A stretch of 64,000 nucleotides of DNA, taken from NCBI GenBank assembly GCA_002360635.1, contig DEQW01000006.1:276135-340134 (forward strand), given 5' to 3'. The notes under the pieces are model-generated. The model saw nothing but the letters and a program-made list of their open reading frames with translations. It was not told where the DNA came from and did not search any database. The first letter of the stretch is position 1; the number at the start of each line of letters is the position of its first letter. This DNA is from Flavobacteriaceae bacterium UBA3356. Its GTDB lineage: Bacteria; Bacteroidota; Bacteroidia; Flavobacteriales; Flavobacteriaceae. Shown piece by piece: positions 8,081 to 17,128 of the stretch. The position numbers and the translations under genes are program-made.

Positions 8081-9114
8081 TGTACAGAAAATGGGTTAAA
8101 ATAGCGTTGGTTTTGGTGTACCTAGTTATAATTGCAGGCGCTATGGTACGAATGACAGGCTCTGGAATGGGCTGCCCAGATTGGCCTAAATGTTTTGGGT
8201 ATTATATTCCACCTACAGATGTTACAGAACTACAATGGCAACCAGAACGCAGTTTTAAAAAAGGACAAGTAATTATAAAGGATGAAGCTTTACAAGTAGC
8301 TGCTAAAGACTTTACAACAGGCAATACCTTTTCAAGAAACAACTGGAACCTTTATACAAAACACGATTATGCCACTTTCAATGTTTGGCACACCTGGATA
8401 GAATATATAAATAGGCTTTTTGGCGCACTTTCTGGAATAGCTGTATTAATTATGGCGCTATTTTCTTTCGGTCAATGGAGACACAGCAAGCGAATTACCT
8501 TACTCTCTTGGTTAAGTGTCTTTTTACTCGGGTTTCAAGCTTGGCTTGGAGCCACTGTGGTGTACTCCGTTTTATCGCCCGTACGCATTACCGTCCATAT
8601 GGTAATGGCATTGGTTATTTTAGCCGTATTACTGTATTTATTATATTATTCCAGACCTAAATTACGTACATTTTCTATTTCGAGAGGGTACACAAACCTT
8701 TTAATATTTGCTCTTATACTTACAATAATACAAGTTGTAACAGGCACGCAGGTACGTCAATTTGTAGATGAGCAAGTAGATATCGTAGGATATCAAGCGA
8801 GATCGCTTTGGCTTGACAATCCAGATTTATATTTTTATGTACACCGTTCCTTTTCAATACTAATATTTTTGGTCAATCTTGCTCTATGGTTTTTCAATAA
8901 AAAACATAGCTATGGACTAAAAAAAATAAACATGGTGTTCTTTTTGGTCATTGCTGAAGCAGCAACAGGTATTGCTATGTACTATCTTGATTTTCCTTTC
9001 CTGTCTCAACCACTACATTTGGTTATTGCTTCCCTACTTTTTGGGTATCAATTTTATGTTGTGCTTCAGGCTTGGAAAAGACACCGGCCAGATTTTATCA
9101 CTCGGCAGATTTAA
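8080..9114 (+). CDS. ctaA: Heme A synthase (COX15/CtaA)
   Basis: 344 residues with about eight hydrophobic segments. MVRMTGSGMGCPDWPKC (residues 22-38) is the conserved first-helix motif with the paired cysteines. HTWIEYINRL near 105-114, VHMVMAL near 171-177, HRSFSIL near 256-262 and QPLHLVIASLLF near 308-319 carry candidate heme-ligand histidines. The integral membrane enzyme oxidises heme O to heme A for aa3/caa3 cytochrome oxidase. The long loop after the first helix is typical of the Bacteroidota/eukaryote COX15 type. Its start overlaps the cca stop by one base; no other cytochrome assembly gene is in the window. Confidence 0.92.
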   Translation: MYRKWVKIALVLVYLVIIAGAMVRMTGSGMGCPDWPKCFGYYIPPTDVTELQWQPERSFKKGQVIIKDEALQVAAKDFTTGNTFSRNNWNLYTKHDYATFNVWHTWIEYINRLFGALSGIAVLIMALFSFGQWRHSKRITLLSWLSVFLLGFQAWLGATVVYSVLSPVRITVHMVMALVILAVLLYLLYYSRPKLRTFSISRGYTNLLIFALILTIIQVVTGTQVRQFVDEQVDIVGYQARSLWLDNPDLYFYVHRSFSILIFLVNLALWFFNKKHSYGLKKINMVFFLVIAEAATGIAMYYLDFPFLSQPLHLVIASLLFGYQFYVVLQAWKRHRPDFITRQI

Positions 9115-9200
9115 ACTAAATTAACTGGTAATATTTAACCCGCATTTCTTCTTCTGAAAAGTGGAATAGTTCGTACCTTTGTCCCCTAAATTTTTCAATT

Positions 9201-9722
9201 ATGGTGTACCGGTTTAGAGTCATTCTTGACACACATGAAGATGTTTTTAGAGATATTGAAATTGAAGCTTCAGACAACTTAGAAGATCTTCATAATGTAA
9301 TCTTGCAATCCTTTGGTTTTGAAGGGCAAGAAATGGCCTCATTTTATGTAAGCAATGAGAAATGGGAACAAGGGGAAGAAATCGCTCTGTTTGATATGGG
9401 CGACAAACCTGGTGCTGTCAGGGTAATGAGTGAAAACCGTTTGGAAGATACCGTTTGGCGAGAACAAACCCGGTTGCTTTACATTTACGATTACCTAAAT
9501 ATGTGGACATTTATGGTAGAATTGGCAGATATCGTCGAGCCAGAAGACGGAATGAGCTACCCAAACCTTATGTATGTTGAAGGCCAAATACCAGCCGTAG
9601 CTCCAGAACGTGAATTTATCATCGAAGATCTTGATGATGCATTTCCTGAAGATGAGGAAGACGAAATGGGCTTAGACCCTGAAGATTATGATACGTTGGA
9701 TTTTGACGAAAACTGGAATTAA
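9201..9722 (+). CDS. Plasmid pRiA4b ORF-3-like protein (IS1096 TnpR-type passenger fold)
   Basis: 173 residues. The N-terminal VYRFRVILDTHEDVFRDIEI (residues 2-21), LHNVILQSFGF near 31-41, and FYVSNEKWEQGEEI near 48-61 match the pRiA4b ORF-3 family, which has no established biochemical function. The last 35 residues are extremely acidic (EDLDDAFPEDEEDEMGLDPE and onward), suggesting a nucleic-acid-mimic or protein-interaction tail. A TACCTTTG box at 9174-9181 lies just upstream. No transposase or inverted repeats are nearby, so it is a free-standing cellular copy. No firm function can be given. Confidence 0.75.
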   Translation: MVYRFRVILDTHEDVFRDIEIEASDNLEDLHNVILQSFGFEGQEMASFYVSNEKWEQGEEIALFDMGDKPGAVRVMSENRLEDTVWREQTRLLYIYDYLNMWTFMVELADIVEPEDGMSYPNLMYVEGQIPAVAPEREFIIEDLDDAFPEDEEDEMGLDPEDYDTLDFDENWN

Positions 9723-9806
9723 TATAGCAAGAGTTCTCACCTTTTTACAGTAGCTTTAACCGTTACAATTTTCAGTTAATTTTACACTTAACCTTTTACA
9801 TTTCAA

Positions 9807-10865
9807 ATGATAAACTTATACGCTGCACATATTGCATCCCTTTCAATTCACAGAGTAGGAAACAAAAGCCGTAACGAAGGGATTTTTCTTTCATCGGCTC
9901 CTTACAAAATGGATGATGAGATTAGACCCTTGTTAAAAGAGTTTTTTCTGAAACCATTTCGTGATAAAGAAGAAAACTATTTTCAGTTTCGTCACGAAAC
10001 CGATCTTGAATTTCACGATTTATATAACACTGTTTCTGAAATTTTTGATAATCCAGAAAGCATTCACGAACACAGCAAAAAAATAACAAAGCACCTTTTT
10101 GATCAGTCCATGCATCCGCATATTAAAAACGGGGAAGTATATGTTGCGTATATGGAAAACCTACAGATTGATAATGAAAAAGTAGATGGCATTGGTATTT
10201 TCAAATCTGAAATCAAACAAGATTTTCTTCAATTTGCCGAGCAAGGTGATCAATTGGACGCCATTCTTCAGCAAGGTGTAAATCTAAAAAAACTGGATAA
10301 AGGCGCGCTTATTTTTAATGTTAAGAAAGAAGAAGGCTACAAAGTACTTTCCATTGATAGTAACCGCTATGACGCACGTTATTGGGTAGAAAGCTTTTTG
10401 GGTGTTGATGCTTTTGAAGATGAAAACTTCTTCACCAAAAAGTATTTAAAGTTCTGCCAAGATTTTGCAAAAGACGTGGTACTTCCCGCGGAAGATAAAC
10501 AACAAGAGGTCATGTTTATGAACCGTGCCGTAAACCACTTTGCCAAAAACGATAATTTTGAAGAAAGTTCTTTTGTAAACGAAGTGATTGATAACCCAGC
10601 ATTAGTGCCAGAATTTAATCATTATAAAACTGAAAAGGCTCCCAAATATAAAATTGAAGACTTAACTACTTTTCCTATTGCAAATACCGCAGTTAGCGCT
10701 GCGCGTAAAAAGATTAAAAATGTAATTAACCTAGATACTAACATTCAGATAAAAATGGATTTTATAAATCCAGATAGTGCTGAACGTTTCGTAGAAAAAG
10801 GTTGGGACGAAGAAAAGCAGATGTACTATTATTTAGTATATTTTAATAAAGAGGAAAAGTCGTAA
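9807..10865 (+). CDS. Nucleoid-associated protein, NdpA/YejK family
   Basis: 352 residues. The protein starts MINLYAAHIASLSIHRVGNK and continues with NEGIFLSSAPYKMDD, the pattern of the 37-kDa nucleoid-associated NdpA family as seen in Bacteroidota. The central region (VAYMENLQIDNEKVDGIGIF near 113-132) and the C-terminal half are typical of the family, and the length agrees. It presumably binds the chromosome; the detailed role is unknown even in model bacteria. It stands alone, preceded by an 84-base gap and followed by a clear intrinsic terminator at 10890-10929. Confidence 0.8.
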   Translation: MINLYAAHIASLSIHRVGNKSRNEGIFLSSAPYKMDDEIRPLLKEFFLKPFRDKEENYFQFRHETDLEFHDLYNTVSEIFDNPESIHEHSKKITKHLFDQSMHPHIKNGEVYVAYMENLQIDNEKVDGIGIFKSEIKQDFLQFAEQGDQLDAILQQGVNLKKLDKGALIFNVKKEEGYKVLSIDSNRYDARYWVESFLGVDAFEDENFFTKKYLKFCQDFAKDVVLPAEDKQQEVMFMNRAVNHFAKNDNFEESSFVNEVIDNPALVPEFNHYKTEKAPKYKIEDLTTFPIANTAVSAARKKIKNVINLDTNIQIKMDFINPDSAERFVEKGWDEEKQMYYYLVYFNKEEKS

Positions 10866-10889
10866 AATTCACTAGTCTTCAACAAATAC

Positions 10890-10929
10890 AAAGCAGTATT
10901 CATAACCTGGATACTGCTTTTCTTTTTTT
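10890..10929 (+). terminator. Intrinsic terminator after the NdpA-like gene
   Basis: AAAGCAGTAT (10890-10899) pairs perfectly with ATACTGCTTT (10911-10920) around an 11-base loop, followed by TCTTTTTTTC. It lies 24 bases after the stop. Confidence 0.85.
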
Positions 10930-10993
10930 CTTAATTGTAACAAATCTTCAGTACATTCGTCGTATAGATAGCTAACCCAAAAAACAGAATTCT

Positions 10994-11893
10994 TTGGAAC
11001 CCATACTCACTATTGACAACCTCACCAAAAAATTTGGCCCCATAACCGCTGTAAAAAACCTCACTTTTACCATTGAGAAAGGAAATGTGTACGGAATTTT
11101 AGGCCCCAACGGAAGCGGGAAATCCACCACATTGGGCATCGTCCTAAATGTGGTCAATAAAACCGATGGCAGTTACCATTGGTTTGACGGCACCGATTCT
11201 ACCCATAATGCGCTAAAAAAAGTAGGTGCCATTATTGAGCACCCCAACTTTTACCCGTATATGACAGCAGTCCAAAACTTAGCATTGGTTTGTAAAATTA
11301 AAGGTGTTCCTACTTCAAAAATTGAAGAAAAACTAGAAGTTGTTGGTTTACTGGAAAGAAAAAATAGCAAGTTTAGAACTTTTTCTTTAGGGATGAAACA
11401 ACGTTTGGCAATTGCTTCGGCATTATTGAACGATCCTGAAATACTAATACTTGACGAACCCACAAACGGCTTGGACCCTCAAGGAATTCATCAAATACGG
11501 GAAATTATAAAGAAAATTGCTTCGGAAGGAACTACAATTTTATTGGCCTCTCACCTACTGGACGAAGTTGAAAAGGTTTGTTCGCATGTTGTGATTCTTC
11601 GGAAAGGGGAAAGTTTATACACCGGTACGGTTGATGAAATGAATGCCAGCCACGGTTTCTTTATTCTACAAGCAAATGACATGCAGCTATTGGAAAATGA
11701 ATTAACAAATCATGCTGGTTTTGGGAAACTGAAAAAGGAAGGTGACACGCTCGTTGCTTATTTAGAAGAACCTATGGACGCTTCAACCTTAAACAAACAG
11801 CTTCAGGAAAAAGGAATTATTCTATCACACTTAGTAAAACGAAAAGAAAGCCTAGAAGAACAATTCCTTGAATTGACTAAAAACCTAAACTAA
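10994..11893 (+). CDS. ABC transporter ATP-binding protein (ABC-2 exporter type)
   Basis: 299 residues. Walker A is GPNGSGKST (residues 37-45), the signature is FSLGMKQRLAIASALL near 132-147, Walker B is ILILDEPTNGLDP near 150-162, and the switch His is in LLASHLLDEV. The C-terminal 80 residues form the extra domain common in CcmA/NatA-like ATPases. The start is TTG at 10994: a TAA at 10973 closes the frame upstream and no ATG exists before the conserved N-terminus. The permease gene follows 8 bases later, so together they form an ABC-2 exporter in the inner membrane. The substrate is unknown. Confidence 0.88.
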   Translation: MEPILTIDNLTKKFGPITAVKNLTFTIEKGNVYGILGPNGSGKSTTLGIVLNVVNKTDGSYHWFDGTDSTHNALKKVGAIIEHPNFYPYMTAVQNLALVCKIKGVPTSKIEEKLEVVGLLERKNSKFRTFSLGMKQRLAIASALLNDPEILILDEPTNGLDPQGIHQIREIIKKIASEGTTILLASHLLDEVEKVCSHVVILRKGESLYTGTVDEMNASHGFFILQANDMQLLENELTNHAGFGKLKKEGDTLVAYLEEPMDASTLNKQLQEKGIILSHLVKRKESLEEQFLELTKNLN

Positions 11894-11901
11894 CCAACCG
11901 T

Positions 11902-12738
11902 ATGTTACGACTTCTCAATATAGAACTTCAAAAATTAAGATATAATCGCTCTGCGAAAGTAATTTCAATTGTTTATTTCGTATTAATAACATTTATTGCG
12001 TTAATCGCTTCGATAGAATTTAGCTTCGGAAGCGTAAACTTTAGAGTCGCAGATCAAGGTATTTTTAACTTTCCATTTATTTGGCATTTCAACACCTATA
12101 TAGCTGCTATTCTTAAAATATTTTTAGCTATCGTTATTGTTTCAATGATGAGTAATGAGTACAGTTACCGAACGTTAAAACAAAACTTAATTGACGGTTT
12201 AAGCAAAAAGGAATTTGTGCTCTCAAAGTTCATAACAGTTATAGGTTTTGCTTTAATATCTACACTATTTGTCTTTATCGTTTCGATGATTTTAGGGCTT
12301 AGTTTTTCAGATTATAATGAGATAGGTATCATATTTAGTGATATGGAGTACTTAATAGCCTATTTTATTAAATTGGTAGGCTTTTTTGCCTTTTGTATGT
12401 TTTTAGGGATTCTAGTAAAACGCTCTGCTTTTGCTATTGGCTTTTTAGTGGTTTGGTGGATTGTAGAAAGTCTTATCTACGGACTTTTAAAATGGCAATT
12501 TTTCAAAGACACTAACATTGCTGAAAACATTGCTCAATTTTTCCCTCTGGAAGCGATGAGCAACTTGATTAAAGAACCAATGACGCGCCTGGGCGCTGTG
12601 CAATCTGCTGCCACGCAATTAGGGGAAAACTTTGCTAAGAATTATGATGTTACACTTTTAAACGTAGCCATTGTATTAGTTTGGACATTCTTATTTGTGT
12701 ATTGGAGTTTCGCTATCTTGAAGAAACGAGACTTATAA
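11902..12738 (+). CDS. ABC-2 type transporter permease
   Basis: 278 residues with about six predicted membrane helices: near residues 20-38, 75-93, 108-128, 150-170, 178-195 and 250-270. The first periplasmic loop and the SNEYSYRTLKQNLIDGLSKK motif near 83-102 are typical of the ABC-2 family's MSNEYxxxTxxxxL element. It lies 8 bases after its ATPase gene and is the only permease nearby, so it would work as a homodimer. The pair resembles bacitracin/NatAB-type or gliding-type exporters, but no conserved partner identifies a substrate. Confidence 0.82.
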   Translation: MLRLLNIELQKLRYNRSAKVISIVYFVLITFIALIASIEFSFGSVNFRVADQGIFNFPFIWHFNTYIAAILKIFLAIVIVSMMSNEYSYRTLKQNLIDGLSKKEFVLSKFITVIGFALISTLFVFIVSMILGLSFSDYNEIGIIFSDMEYLIAYFIKLVGFFAFCMFLGILVKRSAFAIGFLVVWWIVESLIYGLLKWQFFKDTNIAENIAQFFPLEAMSNLIKEPMTRLGAVQSAATQLGENFAKNYDVTLLNVAIVLVWTFLFVYWSFAILKKRDL

Positions 12739-12840
12739 TCTTAGTTTTTACTACAGGAATTTAAAGAGTTTCGTTTAGGTTTCTTTCACAAGTTGCTAGT
12801 TACATTTTCGTTATTTTTGTAAGGCATTGAAAAAGAATTT

Positions 12841-14847
12841 ATGAAGTTTAAAGTAGTATCAGATTTTAAGCCAACCGGTGACCAGCCGGAAGCGATAAAA
12901 TCATTGGTAAACGGCCTCAATTCCGAAGAAAGATATCAAACCCTGCTAGGAGTAACCGGAAGTGGTAAAACCTTCACCGTCGCCAACGTGGTGGAAGAAG
13001 TACAGAAACCCACTTTGGTTTTAGCGCACAATAAAACATTGGCAGCACAACTGTATGCTGAGTTTAAAAATTTCTTCCCAAATAATGCGGTGGAATATTT
13101 TGTATCGTATTACGATTACTACCAACCCGAAGCATTTATACCCAGCAGCGGAACCTACATAGAAAAAGACCTTTCCATAAATGAAGAAATTGAGAAGCTT
13201 CGGTTGAGCACCACCTCTTCCCTATTATCGGGACGACGAGATGTGATTGTGGTGGCTTCGGTTTCTTGTTTGTACGGTATTGGTAACCCAGTTGAGTTTC
13301 AGAAAAACGTAATCAGTTTACAGCAGGGCCAGACACTTTCGCGGACCAAATTACTACATCGTTTGGTTCAAAGTTTATATGCCCGTACCGAAGCAGAATT
13401 TCATAATGGAAACTTCAGGATAAAAGGTGACACCGTAGATGTATATCCGGGATATGCCGATGATGCTTTCAGAATTCATTTTTTTGGAGATGAAATTGAA
13501 GAAATTGAAGCTTTTGATCCAAAAACTAACGAAGTAATAGAAAAATACGAACGGTTGAACATTTATCCCGCCAATATGTTCGTTACCTCGCCAGATGTGT
13601 TGCAAGGAGCCATTCGTGAAATTCAGGATGATTTGGTAAAACAAATTGATTATTTTAAAGAAATAGGCAAGCACTTAGAAGCCCAACGATTGGAAGAACG
13701 CACTAATTTCGATCTTGAAATGATTAGGGAGTTGGGGTATTGTAGCGGTATTGAAAACTATTCGCGCTACTTGGATAGGCGTTTACCAGGCACACGCCCT
13801 TTCTGTTTATTAGATTATTTTCCGGACGATTATTTAATGATTGTTGATGAAAGCCACGTTTCCATTCCACAGGTTGGAGCGATGTACGGTGGTGACCGTA
13901 GTAGAAAAGAAAATCTGGTTGAATATGGTTTTCGTTTACCGGCCGCGATGGACAACCGTCCATTAAAAGCAGAAGAGTTTGAAGCACTTCAAAACCAAGT
14001 GATTTATGTGAGTGCGACCCCAGCCGATTATGAACTGGAAAAAAGTGGCGGTGTTTATGTGGAACAAGTAATCAGACCAACCGGATTGTTGGATCCGCCT
14101 ATTGAAATTCGCCCTAGTTTAAACCAGATCGATGATTTATTGGAAGAAATGCAACTTCGTATTGAAAAAGATGAGCGGGTTTTAGTTACCACGCTTACCA
14201 AACGAATGGCAGAAGAATTGACAAAATACCTAACCCGCGTTCAAATACGCTGTCGTTACATTCATAGTGATGTGGATACACTAGAACGTGTGGAGATCAT
14301 GCAAGATTTACGTTTAGGTTTGTTTGATGTGCTAGTAGGAGTTAACTTACTTAGAGAAGGGTTAGATTTACCAGAAGTTTCTTTAGTCGCAATTTTGGAT
14401 GCAGACAAAGAAGGCTTTTTACGTAGTAATCGTTCACTTACGCAAACCGTTGGCCGTGCTGCGCGACACGTTAACGGAAAAGCGATTATGTATGCTGATA
14501 AAATTACCAATAGCATGCAAAAAACAATTGATGAAACGGAATACCGAAGGGAGAAACAAATTGCTTATAACAAACAACATAATATAACACCAACGGCCAT
14601 TAAGAAATCCTTTGAGAATACCTTGGCAAAATCTAAACAAGAAGCCTATACTTTTGAAACAGCTGACACACTAGCTGCCGCAGAACCGGAAGATTCTTAT
14701 TTAACCAAACCACAGATTGAAAAGAAAATACGGGATACACGAAAAGCCATGGAAAAATCAGCTAAAGAATTAGATTTTATGATGGCTGCTAAGCTGCGTG
14801 ATAAAATAAAAAGCTTGCAAAAATCTTTGGAAGAAGTAAAGTCATAA
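12841..14847 (+). CDS. uvrB: Excinuclease ABC subunit B
   Basis: 668 residues, full length. Walker A is GVTGSGKT (residues 38-45), the DNA-gripping beta-hairpin region contains YYDYYQPEAFIP near 95-106, the helicase DEAD-like box is MIVDESHVSIPQ near 337-348, and motif VI is TVGRAARHVNGK near 540-551. The C-terminal 40 residues form the UVR domain (FMMAAKLRDKIKSL) that contacts UvrC. UvrB loads on damaged DNA with UvrA and positions UvrC for incision in nucleotide excision repair. A TATTTTTG box at 12812-12819 with a TTG about 16 bases upstream is a plausible promoter. Confidence 0.97.
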   Translation: MKFKVVSDFKPTGDQPEAIKSLVNGLNSEERYQTLLGVTGSGKTFTVANVVEEVQKPTLVLAHNKTLAAQLYAEFKNFFPNNAVEYFVSYYDYYQPEAFIPSSGTYIEKDLSINEEIEKLRLSTTSSLLSGRRDVIVVASVSCLYGIGNPVEFQKNVISLQQGQTLSRTKLLHRLVQSLYARTEAEFHNGNFRIKGDTVDVYPGYADDAFRIHFFGDEIEEIEAFDPKTNEVIEKYERLNIYPANMFVTSPDVLQGAIREIQDDLVKQIDYFKEIGKHLEAQRLEERTNFDLEMIRELGYCSGIENYSRYLDRRLPGTRPFCLLDYFPDDYLMIVDESHVSIPQVGAMYGGDRSRKENLVEYGFRLPAAMDNRPLKAEEFEALQNQVIYVSATPADYELEKSGGVYVEQVIRPTGLLDPPIEIRPSLNQIDDLLEEMQLRIEKDERVLVTTLTKRMAEELTKYLTRVQIRCRYIHSDVDTLERVEIMQDLRLGLFDVLVGVNLLREGLDLPEVSLVAILDADKEGFLRSNRSLTQTVGRAARHVNGKAIMYADKITNSMQKTIDETEYRREKQIAYNKQHNITPTAIKKSFENTLAKSKQEAYTFETADTLAAAEPEDSYLTKPQIEKKIRDTRKAMEKSAKELDFMMAAKLRDKIKSLQKSLEEVKS

Positions 14848-14876
14848 AAAGTAAAAATGACTATAAAATTTAATTT

Positions 14877-15518
14877 ATGACCCCATTAACACAAGTGTTT
14901 TCAACGTTTTTGTATTTTTCGATTATAATGATTCCGAAGCAAGCCATTTCACAAGAAAATAAAATAATTCCTAATACTATAAAAGAAGAAGCACTTACAG
15001 CTCTTTCTTATTATCCTGAATTAAAAGATACTAACATAGTATTTAAGTTTAAGGACAAGATCAAAAAATCTACCATGCAGGCACAACCTACTTGGGGTAG
15101 TTTTTTAAAAAGAAAGAAAAACCGGGAGTATATAATTTTAATAAGCAGGGAAATTCAAATAGACAACGAAGCGTTTACCATAAATGATATCCCTTCAAAT
15201 GTTATAACGGGCTGGTTGGGGCACGAATTAGGTCACGTTATGGATTATAGAGACCGTAATAACTTTGGAATGTTGATTTTTGGGTTTAAATATCTATTCT
15301 CGAAGCGTCATATAAAGGAAGTGGAGCGAACCGCAGACACCATTGCTATTGCCCATGGAATGGGAGATTACATTTTAGAAACTAAAAATTTTATTTTAGA
15401 CCACGCTAATATTTCAGAACATTATAAAAACCGAATTCGTTCTTTTTATATGTCTCCTGAAGAAGTTATGGAGCTTATCAATGATGAAAAATTAGAAGAA
15501 GCAGCTACTGCTGAGTAG
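14877..15518 (+). CDS. Secreted putative zinc metallopeptidase with HExxH motif, uncharacterised
   Basis: 213 residues. A signal peptide is likely (hydrophobic residues 8-20, cleavage near AISQ-EN at about 26). The motif GHELGHVMDY near residues 114-123 is a canonical HExxH zinc site, and VERTADTIAIAHGM near 154-167 supplies an ExxAD-type third ligand like that of M48-type gluzincins. I do not recognise a named family. It follows uvrB by 29 bases without a clear terminator and may be read through from it. Its last 14 bases overlap the convergent GH3-like gene. Protease activity is inferred from the motif only. Confidence 0.65.
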   Translation: MTPLTQVFSTFLYFSIIMIPKQAISQENKIIPNTIKEEALTALSYYPELKDTNIVFKFKDKIKKSTMQAQPTWGSFLKRKKNREYIILISREIQIDNEAFTINDIPSNVITGWLGHELGHVMDYRDRNNFGMLIFGFKYLFSKRHIKEVERTADTIAIAHGMGDYILETKNFILDHANISEHYKNRIRSFYMSPEEVMELINDEKLEEAATAE

Positions 15519-17031
15519 AGTTTACAAAGTCTTCCCATTCTGCAAATTTTTCTTCATCCATTACCTTTTCCATCTTCACTTGTCCACCTTTCTTTTTATT
15601 TTTCGCGTTCCATTCGTGGAATACATCTGTTGAAACCCGTGTTACCTTAACTCCTTTCAAAGCTTTTCCACGAGCTACTTTATAATTTTTGTTAGCTTCT
15701 TGTAAAGCGTTATCAAGTGCTTTAGCAAGTTCTTCTTCATCAGTTTCTGCAGTCGTGCCCAAATACCAATGATGATAAAATTCATTATCAATTTTTACGG
15801 CAGCGATGGTAAACTCTGGTAGTTTTATATCAAATTGCTGTTCTAACTTCCGAAGTGCAGTTTCCATTTTATTAACAGATAATTGCGAACCGACAACATT
15901 TAAGAAGAATTTAGTACGCCCGGTAATGATTATTTCGGCTTTTTCAATATTTGTGAAGGCAATTGTGTCTCCAATTAAGTAACGCCACGCCCCTGAAACT
16001 GAACTCATGATCAACACATAGTCTGTGTCCTTTTCTACTTCAGAAAGGTTTAAAACCGGAGCTTCTTGCGCAATAGAACCGTCTTTATTTACATATTCCG
16101 GTTTAAAAGGAACAAATTCAAAATAAATACCGTTATCGGTTACCAACTTCATAGCAGTGGTATCGGGCCGTTGTTGGTAAGCAATAAAGCCTTCTGAAGC
16201 TAAATAGGTATCTATCACAGTTATGGGATGCGCCAACAACTGATTAAAACTTTTTTCATACGGCTGAAAAGCCACGCCACCACTGGTATACACTTGTAAG
16301 TTAGGCCAAATATCATGAATGGTATTTAAATTATTATAGTCGATTACTTTTTTCATCATCAACTCCATCCAAGATGGGATACCGCTCAACGCCCCAATGT
16401 CCCATTCATTGGCTCGTTCGGCAATAGTTTGTACCCGCTCATCCCAATCGGCTATTTTAGAAATTTCTTCACCTGGCTTATAATATCCGCGGAACCAAAA
16501 AGGAATATTGCTCGCGCTAATACCGCTTATTTCACCTTCCTTAAACTCATCTCGCTTTTCCAAATCGGTTGAACTACCCAACATCATTATTTCCTTTTCA
16601 AAAAAATCGGACGGTAAATCAAAATTTGTCAAAGCGCCCACTTGCTTAATACCGGTATTTCTAATGGCTTCCATCATCATTTTTGTAACCGGAATCCGTT
16701 TGCTGGTTTTCCCGGTAGTACCGCTACTCAATGCAAAATACTGGGGTTTTCCGGGCCAGGTAATATCTTCAAAACCATCGTGTACGCGGTGCCACCACTC
16801 TTTGGTCATTTTATCATAATCGTGAAAGGGAATCGATTCAGAAAATTCCTTTTCTATATCTTCAGAATTTAGAATTCTTTTAAATCCATAATATTTCCCA
16901 AAGGCCGTATTTTGAGCCTTTTCCAATAAGTTTTTTAATACTTTTTTTTGTGCTTCTACTGGGGAATCTTCCGAAACCAAATTGTCGCGAAGATCAATAG
17001 CACTTTTTATAATAGAGCCTAAAACAGCCAT
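15505..17031 (-). CDS. GH3-family acyl-adenylating enzyme
   Basis: 508 residues, full length for the bacterial GH3 (auxin-responsive promoter) family. YFALSSGTTGKTSKRIPVT near residues 101-119 is the ATP/AMP phosphate-binding motif, PNLQVYTSGGVAFQPYE near 244-260 the second, and YRYLIGDTIAF-like RYLIGDTIAFTN near 352-363 the third. Plant GH3 enzymes adenylate a carboxylic acid and join it to an amino acid. The substrate of the Bacteroidota proteins is unknown to me. No signal peptide is seen. It is divergent from rluF, with 97 bases between the starts, and its 3' end overlaps the HExxH gene. Confidence 0.85.
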   Translation of the reverse strand: MAVLGSIIKSAIDLRDNLVSEDSPVEAQKKVLKNLLEKAQNTAFGKYYGFKRILNSEDIEKEFSESIPFHDYDKMTKEWWHRVHDGFEDITWPGKPQYFALSSGTTGKTSKRIPVTKMMMEAIRNTGIKQVGALTNFDLPSDFFEKEIMMLGSSTDLEKRDEFKEGEISGISASNIPFWFRGYYKPGEEISKIADWDERVQTIAERANEWDIGALSGIPSWMELMMKKVIDYNNLNTIHDIWPNLQVYTSGGVAFQPYEKSFNQLLAHPITVIDTYLASEGFIAYQQRPDTTAMKLVTDNGIYFEFVPFKPEYVNKDGSIAQEAPVLNLSEVEKDTDYVLIMSSVSGAWRYLIGDTIAFTNIEKAEIIITGRTKFFLNVVGSQLSVNKMETALRKLEQQFDIKLPEFTIAAVKIDNEFYHHWYLGTTAETDEEELAKALDNALQEANKNYKVARGKALKGVKVTRVSTDVFHEWNAKNKKKGGQVKMEKVMDEEKFAEWEDFVNSTQQ

Positions 17032-17114
17032 GGTTATTTCAGTTTTTTTGAAAATAAAACTTTTTAAACTAGCACGCCGTTGTTTTAATGGAAGTTTAAC
17101 GATTGTACAATTTG

Positions 17115-17122
17115 TATCTTTG
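17115..17122 (+). promoter_or_regulatory. -7 box TATCTTTG before rluF
   Basis: TATCTTTG matches the Bacteroidota -7 consensus and ends 6 bases before the ATG at 17129. No TTG lies at the expected -33 spacing, so only this element is claimed; a leader of about 0-2 bases is predicted. Confidence 0.5.
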
Positions 17123-17128
17123 TAATCT

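Noticed and set aside
9201..9722. Possible transposon remnant because of the IS1096 passenger family
   Set aside because: No transposase, inverted repeats or target duplications are found around it.
10994..10996. Alternative ATG start for the ABC ATPase
   Set aside because: The frame is closed upstream by TAA at 10973 and the next ATG lies inside the nucleotide-binding domain, so the TTG start was kept.
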